From assembly GCA_014905825.1 (NCBI GenBank), contig JACGCN010000043.1, positions 310,001-374,000 of the forward strand: a stretch of DNA of 64,000 nucleotides, written 5' to 3'. Origin of the DNA: Lyophyllum atratum (taxonomy: Eukaryota; Basidiomycota; Agaricomycetes; Agaricales; Lyophyllaceae). Of the stretch, positions 35,850 to 47,649 are shown one piece after another. The position numbers and the translations under genes are program-made. Each line of letters opens with the position of its first letter. The stretch's first letter is position 1. Under the pieces are notes generated by a model that saw nothing but the letters and a program-made list of their open reading frames with translations, was not told the DNA's origin and did no database searches.

Positions 35850-36358
35850 ACCTGGACGGCGTACCACCTGGAGGTTCGACCCATGCTACTGCACGGTTGT
35901 TTCCTCCTTCGAATACCTTAATTCACGCAGGCAGAAATGAAATTACGCATTCCACCATTTTCACTTGACCTTGTCGGGGCTTGGGTCTTGGAGATGCACC
36001 CAACCGTTGCTTCAAAATCATCATTGACCACTCAGCCTGCTTGCGGTCTTCCTCCCAGGCCACGCGACGTAGCATCGAACAAGCCAAGAGGGTGGCAGCG
36101 GACTGGGTATCCTAGTAAGACTGTATTAGAGGTAGAGTTTGAGCGACGCATGTACATGATGGATGCCTCGTCGGCGTGGTGCGAGGATGTCTACAGGTAT
36201 CAGTATACATGCATACAGCCACCGCGCGAAATAGATGTCACTCGTAAGTTGAGAAAGCAAGACCAAGAGAAGGCAAAATTAAAGGAAAAAGAAGCGTCTG
36301 TGTACCACCCTCCAAATCCAGTAATGTCAATAATCACGAATCACGTATCGTGAAGCGC
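35850..36358. other. Convergent region with a possible exon remnant
   Basis: Between the 3' ends of the GTPase gene and MAGP-3. One frame at about 36009-36116 reads CFKIIIDHSACLRSSSQ ... RRSIEQAKRVAADWVS-stop on plus. It could be a lost last exon of a GTPase-family gene or a fragment of something else. I could not place it. Confidence 0.4.
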
Positions 36359-37869
36359 TTATGAGAAGAAGACCGCCGAGAACACCACACCCATCAGCGT
36401 AGCCACGCCCGAAACCGCAATCGTCCCAGCAGCATTCCCAGTCGACCCCGCCCCCGCCGCCGTCCCAGTCCCTGTCGCCTTCGTCGTCTGCCCCGCACTC
36501 CCCGTCCCCGTCGCAGTCGGCCCCGTCTTCGTCAAATCCTCCGGTGCCGTCACCGTCGCCAACGCCGCATACAACACCGAGCTCGTATACGGCGTACAAT
36601 TCGAGCTCGCCGGCACCCTCGCCGTATACGGCATCGTGCTGATCGCGCCCAAGCTCTCCGCGGGCTGCTTATACGTCTGCGTGACCCCGTTCTCGACGTA
36701 GATGCCGGGGAAGTCCTGGTTCTCGCCGTCGCAGGACTCGAAGGTGCCGTTTTGGGCGGTGTTGGGGGCGTTGTAGGCGCAGCCGATGCGGTCGTAGATG
36801 TGTTCGCAGAATTTGGCGGCGTTGGGCTTGGAGGGGTCGCAGGCTTTGATGCAGAAGGCGTGCCCGCCGATGAAGCTAGAGGAGGGGAGGGGTTAGAGGA
36901 TGCGATGGGGGACGAGGAAGAGGAGGGAGAACGTACTTGTGCCATTCGATGACTTGGGTGTATTGGTCGGCTTTGCCGCCGGACCAGGCATTGGAGTAGA
37001 GGAGGCCACCGAGGGGGTTACCGCGCTGCGATAGGTACGTCAGCATTCATACCCATTATCGCCATAGATCGCCCTTCCAACCGAGATCTCCACGCAGGAA
37101 AAACGCGACTCACCAAATCAGCACCATGCGGGTCCATCTCTCCTCCCCAATCATCCTCCTTGAGGTTAATCTTCGTCTGATCAAGGAACCCCACGACCTG
37201 CACATAATCCGGCGTCTTCATGAACTGCACCCCCTGCAGCGCGTCCTTCGGGATGAGCCTTGAGCCGTGTCCGGGCTTCGTGCACCACGCGACCATCTCG
37301 CCTTCGATGTCGCCTACGACGGAGTTGGGATCGATCGGGGCCCAGAGGCAGAAATCTGTCATGGCAACGGCGACTGAGTTAGTAAGGAAAAGAAGAGGGG
37401 GAGGGGAAGGGGACGCACCATCGACGGAGTTGACGAAGGAGGTCTGGCAGAGGGAATTTTGGTTTTGTGTGGTGGAGTTGCAGATGTTGTAACCGGTTTG
37501 TCCGCCTCGGATGAGCTGCGGCTCGGTGTCGACCTGGTACGGCTGTAGGACAAGAACAGGAATGTCAGTTCCGATGCTATTCCAAGCAGCCATAGAAACA
37601 CAGAAGGACGAAAACAGTTTATCTCGTATGTCGAACACGATGGGAAGAAGAAAAGAAAGACAAAGCGCTGGAAGATGCAAAGGGGCCCACCAACGGGCGA
37701 AAAAAAAAACACGCAGAAAACAGGACAAGAAACCAAGAAGAACGGAACTCACGATACCAGTCGGATACGCAAAATGTTTCGACGCCAACGGCGTCGCAGG
37801 GTACGTGCTTTGCGCAAGCACCGAGCTCGCACCGAAGCCCAATATCACCGAAGCCGAAATAGCAAACAT
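36359..37869 (-). CDS. MAGP-3, secreted GPI-anchored 'macrofage activating glycoprotein'-type protein
   Basis: Five exons (37869-37753, 37542-37419, 37355-37114, 37025-36937, 36875-36359) give 362 residues. ATG 37869 opens a signal peptide ending ASSVLA; the frame upstream begins with TTG. The mature part starts QSTYPATPLASKHFAYPTG and has the family blocks PYQVDTEPQLIRGG, GYNICNSTTQNQNSLCQTSF, GEMVAWCTKPGHGSR and GGEMDPHGADL. It is followed by a short Thr/Ala/Gly-rich stretch and the hydrophobic tail MGVVFSAVFFS, a GPI-type signal. Exon 3 is 242 bases, as in all copies, while intron 1 is the longest of the four (210 bases). Base composition is more GC-rich than MAGP-1/2. MAGP-4 lies 1.2 kb upstream on the same strand and has an identical last-exon length (517 bases), so these two are closest to each other. 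Confidence 0.88.
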
Positions 37870-39049
37870 CTCCCTCTTTCTCTCCAAATTTCTCTTCAAG
37901 TTCTCCTTTCTGTGTCTTTTCGCGTGCGGCGTTCAGAAACGAGCGTCTAGGGTATACTCTGCGGAAAAAGACGGGGGAGGGCGAAAAACGAGGAGAAAAG
38001 TGATGGAGGGATGGAGGGGGATCATGGGGCACCGCAGCCTTTAAGTAGAGTACACCGCATCACGCGGGGACGCAAGGGTCCAGGGGCTGCGACCTTCTCG
38101 GCTTCTCGCTTGGCCTTGGCGGTGGTGACCATGAATGCACGCCGTCGCAGGCTGGGCGGATGGTATGATTGCTTGTGTTGCTTGGCTGGCGGGGTCAAGC
38201 CCATCCATCCGTTATTGCATACGAGTATGAATTGAGTCCGAGTCTTGGCCCCCTGCCACAATGACGATGCTGGGCCCCTAAAGTGAGAAAAGGCTCAGTC
38301 CATCCTCTCCAGGAGACGAAGAGACGAGCAGAGTACGCACCACAACATGAATGCGAAATTATATCTTCCGTTCATACATGAGTAGCACGTCGAGAGGACT
38401 GGTAGTGGTTAGCGTCTGACCCATGCCACGCCGCGTGCCGGGCTTGGCATCAGCCCTGCCCCCATCGAGCGTCTGATCCGCAGCTCTAATTAGATAAGTC
38501 CCTTCCCAGCCAAAGCCGCAGAAGAGTCAAGACGTCCTTGGAAATTGAAAGTTGGCTGAGGGCGTCGATCATCAGTGAGGCATACTTAAGAGTAAATACC
38601 TGGGACCCGAGGACAGGGGGTTGTGATTTTGATCCCCCCAACCCGGTGCATCCAGAGCATACGCATACAACAACGAAAACGAGAATCCGGAGTGAGTTAA
38701 TTCGCGGGAGGGTACTATGTACTGATGAGAGCGAAGGCAAGAAAAAGCCAACAGACTTGGCGGAATCGTCGTCGCCAATGTTGCTGCGATGTTCCGATCA
38801 CCGCTTAGCACACCCTGTCCTCCTCGCCTCCCCACGTCATATCCTCAGTAACAGCCCAAGCGGTGGATTAAAAAGGGTATGATAAATGCATTCTAGTCCT
38901 TCGGATATAGTAAGTACTATGAAGCGCAAGCCGCGCTAAATCATCATGCGTAGGGGTAGTCGATAGTCTGTATGCGTGTAGCGAGCAGGCGTAGTGTGTA
39001 CGGGGCATCAATCGAGGTCAAAACCACAACAATACGTATAATCCTCCCA
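37870..39049. other. Intergenic between MAGP-3 and MAGP-4
   Basis: No gene. It holds the MAGP-3 promoter and the MAGP-4 3' end. Confidence 0.6.
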
Positions 39050-40464
39050 TTATGAGAAGAACATCGCCGAGAACACAACACCCACCAGCGTCACAATGCC
39101 ACTCGCCACAACCGTCTGCGCATCATTGCTCGTGTTCGCCGCACCCGGCGCACCGGTCTTGCTCCCACTCGTCGCAGGCTTGCCAGTCGTAGGCTTGCCC
39201 GTGCCCGTAGGCGCCGCCGTCGACGCCGACGCACTCCCCGTCACCTGCCCAAGCGCCGAGAACAGCACCGAGCTCGTGAACGGCTGGCACTCGCTCGACG
39301 CAGGCACCTTCGGCTGGTACGGCATCGTGCTGATCGCGCCCTGCTCCTCCGGGGGCTGCGTGTACGTCACCACCGCGCCGTTGGTCGTGTACACGCCGGG
39401 GAAGTCCTGGTTGTCGCCCTTGCACGACTCGAAGGTGCCGTTCTGGGCGTTGTTGGGGGCGTTGTAGGCGCACCCGATGCGGTCGAGGCGGTGCTCGCAG
39501 AAGTGTGCGGCGTTGGGGCCGGCGGGGTCGCAGGCTTTGATGCAGAAGGCGTTGCCGCCCATGAAGCTGAGTGGGGTGGAAAGGTAAGTAGGGGGAGGAG
39601 GGAAAGGGAGGGGAGGGGGACGCACTTGTGCCATTCGATGACCTGCTGGAAGTTGTTGCCGCCGCCGCTGAAGGCGTTCGAGTACATCAAGCCACCCATG
39701 GGGTTTCCGCGCTGCAAAACACGAAGGATCGTCAGTTTCCATGACACCCACAGTCCGATCCAAAAATAGACTTCGCATGTGGACAGCCGCACGCAACGAA
39801 AAAAATCAAAGCAAGAGAAAGAGACGTACGAGGTCAGCACCGTGGGGGTCCATCTCTCCACCGTAATCTCCGGCCTGGATGTTAATCTTGGTCTGGTCGA
39901 TGAACCCGATGACCTGGACGTAGTCGGGGGTCTTCATGAACTGGATGCCCTGGAGGGCGCCAGCGGGGATGAGGCGGGTGCCGCGTCCGGGCTTCGTGCA
40001 CCACGCCACCATCTCGCCTTCAGTGTTGGCGACGACGGAGTCGGGGTGGTCGGGGGCCCAGAGGCAGAAGTCTGACGTGGGAAACGGTGAGTGTCAGTGT
40101 GAGGGGGCAGTGCGAGTGATGGGAGACGCACCGTCTGCGGCGTTGACGAAGGAGGTCTGGCACAGCGACTGCTGGTTCTCGGTGGTGGAGTTGCATTGGT
40201 TGTAGCCGTGTTGGAAGCCCCTGATGAGGCCCTGATCGGTGTCGACCATGTATGGCTGGAAAAGGAGTACGTGTCAATTTCTTTCCGTCCCTCGTCACGG
40301 CTTGCCAGGCGACAGAGACTCACAATTCCAGTGGGGTAGGCAAAGTGCTTGTCGGCGAGGGCGGTAGGAGGGAAGGTGCTCTGCGCAGAGACAGACTGAG
40401 AAAAGGTAGAGACCGACACCGCTAGGGCGATGAGGGCCGAGAAGGAACGAGTGGTGGGCGACAT
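39050..40464 (-). CDS. MAGP-4, secreted GPI-anchored 'macrofage activating glycoprotein'-type protein
   Basis: Five exons (40464-40324, 40255-40132, 40071-39830, 39711-39626, 39566-39050) give 369 residues. A signal peptide covers residues 1-27 (MSPTTRSFSALIALAVSVST ... SVSA), from ATG 40464. Family blocks: QSTFPPTALADKHFAYPTG, PYMVDTDQGLIRGFQHGYN, CNSTTENQQSLCQTSF, GTRLIPAGALQGIQFMKTPD, GGEMDPHGADL, MGGNAFCIKACDPAGPNAA and APNNAQNGTFESCKGDNQDF. The tail is Ala/Thr/Gly-rich and ends MFFS after a hydrophobic run, a GPI-type signal. Exons 2 and 3 match MAGP-3 in size (124 and 242). The many Cys and N-glycosylation sites fit a disulphide-bonded, glycosylated surface protein. Function beyond that is unknown. 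Confidence 0.89.
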
Positions 40465-41250
40465 CGGTATAGTCGAGGTATGGACAGACAATTAACTAGG
40501 AAGGGGATAGGGCCTCGGACGAGGAAGAGTGAGAAGGCGTTGCAGTGGAGTACAGCTCAACATTCTCACCGCGCTCTTTATGTACCACGCCAAGCGGAGT
40601 TCAATTTTTCACAACCCGTGTCAGAATTTGATATGGAATGCCAACACTTCTAAGCGCAAAAATAGATATGTTGCTGATGGACGGCGAGGTGCTCCAATTT
40701 ATGTGATGCGATTTTCAACCACTGCTCGACGAGCCATATCTACGCATTTCTGTAGGAGCTTTCATGCAATCTCTCTTTTATTCTGACCTATCATACAGCT
40801 GAATTGCTGGAGGAACACATAGAGGCGGGCGGGGCAGGCCGGCCATACATCAAAACGTACTACCTGCGCGACCCTGATATGTGTTCTATTTACGTTCAAG
40901 CAGACTAGATCACGGCGTGTCATACATAGACTCTGCGGAAAACGAAGAGAAACAGAATAACACAACATCCATTCCCTCTATCACCTTCCGCCCCTAGTCT
41001 TCTTTTACCTCGCGATTCTCAAGCTCTCCTCCGTGTCTCCTTGTTTCAACGATCGGATTCCTGCACAGATACGCGTTTCCTAAATTTGACCACTGTCAAG
41101 CTCCCGAAATAGATCTGCTGTCAATTTGAATGTTCCATCTTTACATGGTCTGCACCATTTGTGAAGTACATTAAGCCTATAAAGGCCCGGGCTGCGTGCC
41201 CTCTCCGGCTCTAAATTCTATATCGCCTTCAAGTCGCCTCCCCTCTTCTT
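40465..41250. other. Intergenic upstream of MAGP-4
   Basis: Promoter side of MAGP-4. No gene recognised. Confidence 0.55.
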
Positions 41251-41279
41251 GCACGTCGCTTCGATACTATTTGCCAGCA

Positions 41280-41780
41280 GGACCTTGGCAGGACCGTACT
41301 TTCCTCATCTGTGGTGGCAGCGCTTGTCCTAGGCTCTTGGCCATAATTACATATTCGACCCTGATGAACAAAGTCAAGTCTTGACCGTAACTTGACTACT
41401 ACTAGTCAACGGCTTCCATGACTAGTCATTGACTGACACAACACCGCGCCTGGAGGCTTCATGTTGTGCTAGGACGCCCTCAATTACTTACATGGAAACT
41501 GCCCCGAACTGAAGGCCTGCCTTCTGCCGCATAACTCTCTTCCCTGGTCCTCTTACCGCCATCGATACCACTTGCGCGAAGAAGAAGCTCGGTATGGAGG
41601 ACTCGAGGAGTACTCGCTTGGAAACAGGCACCTGATGGCACGATCGATGTTGTTGGAAGCTGAGGAAGCCTTGCGAGCTGACGATAAGAGGTCTATGTCG
41701 GTTTACCCTGAGCGAGTAACACCATCCCAGCGAACCAACTACATGTTCTCGACATACGTACCACTGTACTCTGGATAGCA
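41280..41780 (+). pseudogene. Decayed short-chain dehydrogenase fragment, copy 2
   Basis: The piece 41495-41680 aligns base by base with the 3' end of the decayed dehydrogenase at 31801-32000 (opposite strand). Shared words include CGAACTGAAGGCC/CGAGCTGAAGGCC, TTCCCTGGTCCTCTTAC, GCGCGAAGAAGAAGCTCGGT and ATGGAGGA. The homology continues past the stop into the flank (CATCCCAGCGA, GATAGCATTT). A more worn part at about 41288-41320 reads RTFLICGG, like KRFLICGD of copy 1. Several indels destroy the frame. Confidence 0.75.
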
Positions 41781-42096
41781 TTTCCATAAAATTTGACGTT
41801 GTCCTCCCTACCCTGTACGGTCAGGAAGACTCTAAGATAAACTTCAGTCCACTAGAGAAGGATTATCACTTACATAGAACTTGAGCAAGAATAATTGAAG
41901 GACGCGTAAACTTGAAGATGGGTTGGGACGAGTGCTAATTATAAGGTTGTCATGTGATTTATTTCACTCGAGTCTCGGCTTTCCGACCACTTTACACCCG
42001 ATCACCAACATGACTTCAGATGTCCCCCAACTCTCATCATCTTCCCTGGCGTTCAACACATAATACCTGGAGTGCACCGCGATATTCTTCAATAGC

Positions 42097-43328
42097 ATGG
42101 CGAACTTCAGCACACAGTGGCTGAAAGTATCTGAATCGACTCCCCATGTCTTCCACGTCGAACTTTCACGGTGAGAATACGTTTCCTCCGCGTCTGCTAG
42201 GCTCGCGATACTTACTTGGATCGTAGGAATCCTGTGAATGCTTTCTCATCGGAGTAACTGCCTTCAACCTACTCTCCGTGTGGACTACCAGGCTGATTGG
42301 GACATGGCTTCATCACTACAGGTACTGGCGCGAGTACGGCAAACTTTTCGAGACGCTGGTAGAAGCACACGGGTCAGGAACAGATATACGAGCCGTCGTT
42401 CTTTCTTCCGCATTCCAAAAAATCTTCACAGCGGGTCTAGACCGTGAGTCCCCATCCATCCCCCGTCACCCATCCCACTGCTCATACCCGTCGTACACAG
42501 TAAATGCTGCAGGCGCCCTCGGTGCTTCCACATCCGACACCGCACAGGACGGTGCGCGGGCCTCTCTTGCCATGCGCAAGGTCCTCTTAGAGTTCCAACA
42601 CGCCATCGGCGCCCCCGACAGGTGCCCCTTCCCCGTCATCGTGGCTCTGCACGGCCCCGTAGTCGGTCTCGGTGTCGACCTCATGGCCGCATGCGATATC
42701 CGCTATGCCGCGTCCAACGCCTCCTTCTCCATCAAGGTACATACCCTCTACCCTCCTCTTCTTCTTGGTTCTCTCGTATCCTGACCCCGACTCCGTAGGA
42801 AGTCGACATCGGACTCGCCCCGGATATCGGTACGCTCGCCCATCTCCCGAAGATCACTGGGAACTTGTCTCTCGTGCGGGAGTTGACGTATACGGGCCGT
42901 TTCTTTTCGGCGGCAGAGGCGGAGAGGCTCGGGCTTGTATCTAAGGTTGTGGAAGGAGGGCATGACGCGGTTGTCGCGGCTGCGCTGGAGCTGGGGAAGG
43001 TGATTGCGGCGAAGAGCCCGGTTGCGGTGGCGGGTTCGAAGCATCTCATTACGCATGCGAGGGACCATAGGTTCGTCTCCGCTCCTTTTTGTCGAGTTGG
43101 CCATTTGTTGACACGGAGTTATCTCGTTTCTCAGCGTACCCGAGAATCTTGCGTATACGGGCGCGTGGAACGCTGCTGCACTTATGACTAAGGTAGGCGT
43201 GACGGTATTCCTCTTGTCCTATGAATACTTTATTGAAACTTCTCCAGGATATTTCGGAGAACCTGCGCGCGATGAAGGCGAAGGAGCCACCGAAGTTCGC
43301 AGCTCTGGGAATCCCCTCGAAGTTGTAG
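42097..43328 (+). CDS. ech1: Peroxisomal delta3,5-delta2,4-dienoyl-CoA isomerase (crotonase family)
   Basis: Seven exons (42097-42170, 42227-42253, 42322-42443, 42501-42736, 42799-43070, 43135-43192, 43248-43328) give 289 residues. Crotonase-fold landmarks in order: NPVNAFSSEYWREYGKLFE, AVVLSSAFQKIFTAGLDLNA, PFPVIVALHGPVVGLGVDLM with AACDIRYAA, then KEVDIGLAPDIGTLAHLPK. The Glu and the following Asp of KEVDxGLAxD are the acidic residues used by the dienoyl-CoA isomerase branch (rat ECH1). LTYTGRFFSAAEAERLGLVS and VAAKSPVAV-like blocks also fit that branch. The C-terminus is S-K-L, a peroxisomal targeting signal type 1. The enzyme should move double bonds during beta-oxidation of odd-position unsaturated fatty acids in the peroxisome. 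A plain enoyl-CoA hydratase is the alternative. Confidence 0.88.
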
Positions 43329-43615
43329 CGGACGGATGGCCCTTTCTTTGAATATTATTTGACGTCCAACCCGATCTGTTTAGCTCATTCATGTATCACC
43401 CCAACATCTAGCTTTCATAGCTGTTCAGATCTAGATTGCTCTCGTGTGGGTGAATGTTGAAGATGGCAGTTTACGAAGACAATCAAGCTATTTCTGCGTG
43501 CTACGAAATCCCTTCGCCCTGAAGTCGTTTTAGAACGCTAAATCTCTCCAACGCCAGTCAAAGCCTCCTCCCAATGACACGTTCCTGGCGCTGGTAAGTG
43601 GGAACCATCTCGCGA

Positions 43616-44018
43616 GCGTTGCGCGTACTGTCTTGCCACCTGAATCGAGGTCCATGTGTACTGAGACGGTCAGGGTCTTCCACGAAAACTCCGACTGTGA
43701 CGCGAACTGCGCTCGAGCGACCAGTGCATGCTGAAGCGAGAACTTGGTCGATCCCGACCCCATGTAAGGACTCCTCGATTTCGTCAAGGGTGCTCTCATC
43801 GACGCTCGGGTCTTCGTCGTATATGATGAGCAAAGCGATATGCTGAAGTTAGCTGGCACTTGATAGACACTCAATTATCACGTCGCGCATGGGCGGTTAG
43901 TTGGTGGAGGTGATGATGCTTGACGATAATGAGCGAGCGAAGGCGGGTTAGGAGACCGAAATTAAGATACTGCCACTGAGGAACACTGAAAATCGGAGGA
44001 TCTGTGTGATTCAGAATA
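43616..44018. repeat. Tandem direct repeat, copy A (exon 2 of broken F-box gene 3)
   Basis: About 400 bases. It directly abuts copy B and shares long identical runs with it, such as GGGTGCTCTCATCGACGCTC and TCGTCGTATATGATGAGC, and the same end CTGTGTGATTCAGAATA. Differences are scattered substitutions and a few small indels. Confidence 0.88.
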
Positions 44019-44435
44019 GCGTCGCGCGTACTGTCTCGCCAGCAGAATCAAGGTCCACATGTACCTTGAGGCGGTGAAACTCTTCCACGGAAACCCACAC
44101 TGTGATGCGAACTGGGCTCGAGCGACCAGTGCATGCTGAAGCGAGAACTTGGTCCATCTCGACCCCATGTAAGGACTCCTCGATTCCGTCAAGGGTGCTC
44201 TCATCGACGCTCGGGTCTTCGTCGTATATGATGAGCAAAGCGATATGCTGAAGTTGGCTGGCGCATGACAGACACTCAATTATGGCGTCGCGCATGGTGG
44301 TTAACTGGTGGAGGTTAACTGGTGGAGGTGATGATGCGTGATAAACTGAGCGAGCGAAGGCGGGCTAGAAGACCGAAGCTGAGATGCTGCCACTTGGGAA
44401 CGCTGAAAACCGGACGTTCTGTGTGATTCAGAATA
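44019..44435. repeat. Tandem direct repeat, copy B
   Basis: Second copy of the 400-base unit, beginning GCGTCGCGCGTACTGTC where copy A begins GCGTTGCGCGTACTGTC and ending with the same CTGTGTGATTCAGAATA. An added GTTAACTGGTGGAG is repeated within it near 44310-44335. Confidence 0.88.
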
Positions 44436-45301
44436 CAAGAAGCCTTGCACAAGGCGCAGGGCAGTCATACTGAGGGAAAACACGTATGGGAACTGCAATC
44501 TAAGTATTCCCAAACGGCGAAACATTCGATATTCGGACTGGCGAGCCGTATGAATTCCTCGGCGGCGTGGAATTGCTTACTCGACGATTCTTCGACAGTC
44601 AACGAACGAATGTAGGAGATGGATAACGGTGAGTTCGGTGCGCCAGGTATTGCACTAAGCTTTGGCAATTCCGGCCACCCATCTTGAGGGACTCCATCGA
44701 TGTGGTAGTGATGCATCTTCCACAGGCGGGGCAGGTGCATTATGGTCCACGGCAGCGATACCTCCGAAAAGACTCAGGTGCTTTAATCGCGGGGATCTAA
44801 CTATGTCTTGAATGGAGACGTCACAGTTGCACGAGGAATGGAGTACGAGCGTTTGTAAACCTGGCGCATTGACGAGTTTCTGCAGTGCCAAGCGCAGACG
44901 GACGGAACAGTGTGTTTACTGACAGTCATCGAGCGAGTAGCGTTGAAGCTCAGTTCCTGCAGGTCCCCGTGTCGTGCAAACATGTGGAATAAAGAAGCAA
45001 GGGTCTCGTCGTCCTGTGCTTGGTCAGGTGCTGTATTGACGAAGTCGACGACTTTAAGGGTCTTGACGGAGTACAAGATATTTGGGTGGCCTGAGAGGAT
45101 TTGGTGAAGTCGCTGGCATTGCATTCGGTTACTTCCGCTGGGCATCTCGAGGTGGATGGCTGAGAAGAGCCCTCTTCGCGGGGGGGATAGGAAGGCGCGC
45201 GCAACGAGAGCACATTGCTGCAGCGTTTTGATGTCATGCGGGAGTGAGAGTTGGTTTATTATGGATTCGATGATGTCCTGGGGGATTTCAGCAAGAGGCA
45301 T

Positions 45302-46390
45302 ACCCGTTGAGGTAGGTATGTAGTTCGCTGTCAAGCCAGCCGATTACGACCCTTCGTCCATTAAGAACATCAACAAAAGTGCCTCTCCCCGCCTGCAAGC
45401 CGACACAAATCAGCAATTCGTGTTGTGGTGCGATGAGGTGGAAATTTGAATCATAGTGGACGGTCAAGGACACGATATCTGAAGTACTTCAAGCACATAC
45501 AGTAACATCATGACATCGACCGGCATTCATTGCAGGACTTTCGTTCTCAAGCCGTGCTGACACGTCATGGTACCAATACCGCTTTCAATCGGATATCCCT
45601 CGCATCGGCGAGCGGGAACCAGAGCGTTGAGCGTCGAGCGTCCTGAAACGCCCCTCCGGTCAAGATCGATACTACGTCACTGAGGCTCTTCCACAGACGG
45701 CTACACCGGTTATGCGCATTGAAGGCCCTGCTACGCCCCTGCGCAAGGTTGGTTGCGTAGGTATAGGTGACGCGGGAATGTCTACAAGGCGAGGGTTGGG
45801 TTTCCCCAGTATGCTCTACGCTCGAATCAAATGAGCGTTCCCAGCCGGGATGAAAAAGTCAAGGCACATGTCTAAACGGTAGTGTGGTGCTGGTACAGTA
45901 GCAGGGACCTGTATGGTGTCGTAAGATGGACGATGACGGCATGATGTGAGATGATTACTAGGGCGACAGAGGAAGATGGGATAGTAGAAAAACGCGAAAG
46001 GTGCCGATCCGTCCACGGTGGGGGCTGAAGGAAGGAGTAGGCTCACGACATGCAGATATCTACGTACCCGTCCTAGGAGGCAAGACCCCTGCGAGGTAGA
46101 CAATCAGATCCTGTGCTGCAGTCAAACAAGCGGTGCCTGCCCGAGTTTCCCGGAACCGCTGTTAGTCTCGGAGTTGCAGCCAGTCCACCAAAGCCGCTTG
46201 CCGACAGGAGAATAAGGTTTAGAGAATGTACGAAGGTTGGAGAGAATTGCAGACGGGCAAAGTGCGTGTAATTTGTGAAAGATCTTGGAATATGACAATT
46301 CGCGAAAGATTGTGAGGTCCCTTGCCGACTCTCCCTTTAGATAGTTTGGTGGCTTCTGCGAAGGGGGAAACTTACGAGGGAAAGAACCCG
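45302..46390. other. No gene recognised
   Basis: Upstream of the broken F-box gene 3 and downstream of F-box gene 4. Short frames only. Confidence 0.55.
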
Positions 46391-47649
46391 TTAGAAATTC
46401 CTATACACCATGTCCAGCACGCCCATGCCTAACAGTCCCTTCAGCCGCCTTCTTGGAAGACCCGAAAACGCCTCCACGCCACCCCCGATCCTCAAAATCA
46501 CTTTGACCCTCTCCAGCTTCGAATATACTCCCGGCCGGGTCAGAGCCTGATTGAGGGCAGCCCAGAACGCGTATTGTTCGAGGAACTCGATGTCGCGCTG
46601 AGTAATGGCAAATTTCCAGACGCCGTAGAAGTCAATGTCAATTTCGAGGTGCGCGAGGGAGCAGGCGTCTTGAGCGGTGGCATTCGCGAGGGCCTGTGCG
46701 AGGAGGGGTAAAGGGTCGTGCGGATGGCCCCGCGTGAATTTAGTACTGAGTGTCAGCGAGCGCAGCGCAGGGAGCATGCTAAACGATGAAGGAAAGGTTT
46801 GAAAAGGACCTGAGAACGGTCGTGTGATTGAACGTTGACTTTGGAAAGATGAGCGGACATACCTTCGTTCTGGTCCCCAAGGTCTCTCCATACGACACGC
46901 TCGAGTGCCAGACCTGCCGCCTCCATTATTGCACCCTCAAATCCACTGTTGCCATTCAGCTCGAGCTCCTTGAGCCGCGATAGCCGCAACCGCGAACGAG
47001 AATCAGTAAGTGTCCTGACGAGATGTTGTCCAAAGGCCGGAGCCGCCTTGATCTTCAGAGACTCTAGGTATCCCAGGTGCTGATGGAAGTGCGGAGACAT
47101 GCCCAGAACGCCCAGGTCGAGTGTATGTTCCGCGTCCGAGACGATGTCCATGAGGGATAGGCGTTTGAGGCCCACAAGCCGCCCTAATGGTCCCATCGGC
47201 GGATTTGCAATATATTCAAGAGTGATGTTCGGCGCGGAAATCTCGAGAATTGCCTGCCTCAAATCTGCAGGGAGCGTGCTCCACGGTAATGCTGGCTGGT
47301 ATGTGTTCCTAAATATGAATGACTCCAGGTTGTGTAGAGACTGCAGTAATGGTGCCAGTGTGTGTTCGATTGTGACCCAATCACGCCCGCGGAACTCAAC
47401 ACCAATTCTCGAAATGACTTCAACTGTGCGAATGTACCCTGCGAGCGACGCGTTGGCGAATATCGCTCGGTATAGACCACGGGTTGAGGCTGGGTGGACG
47501 AGGCATATGTGAGAGAAGAGGAGTTTCTGGCAGTGAGAATGGAAAGAGCGTGAGACACGTGCGCAATTCTTGAGACTTGTACTGTCTGAGCAGAGCTTGT
47601 CGAGGATGATGTAGACGATGTCTGCTGGGACGAACATCCCCGAGATCAT
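46391..47649 (-). CDS. F-box-type protein 4 (divergent)
   Basis: Two exons, 47649-46863 and 46809-46391, with a 53-base intron, give 401 residues; ATG 47637 is an alternative start. N-terminus MFVPADIVYIILDKLCSDST and LKNCARVSRSFHSHCQKLLF is an F-box-like motif. Leu-rich repeats follow (LQSLHNLESFIF, LVGLKRLSLMDIV, LGYLESLKIKAA, LSRLKELELNGNSG, LPALRSLTLSTKF). It shares the layout of F-box genes 1-3, with one intron in the corresponding place after the VVWRD motif, but little direct identity. It therefore belongs to a different branch of the same large family. Presumed SCF adaptor; the target is unknown. Confidence 0.75.

Larger units (their letters stand above)
43540..45301 (-). pseudogene. 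F-box gene 3, broken
   Basis: Starts like F-box genes 1 and 2 at ATG 45301 (MPLAEIPQDIIESIINQLSL; LQQCALVARAFLSPPRRGLF). The frame breaks after RSMTVSKHTV, resumes as LALQKLVNAPGLQTLVLHSS and RSPRLKHLSLFGG, and breaks again near VEDASLPH. It then resumes as APNSPLSISYIRSLTVEESS. The second exon is present twice in tandem (see the repeat entries), and the upstream of its two copies is truncated. At least two frameshifts plus the duplication make a full-length F-box product impossible. Order and strand match the intact paralogs. Confidence 0.85.
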
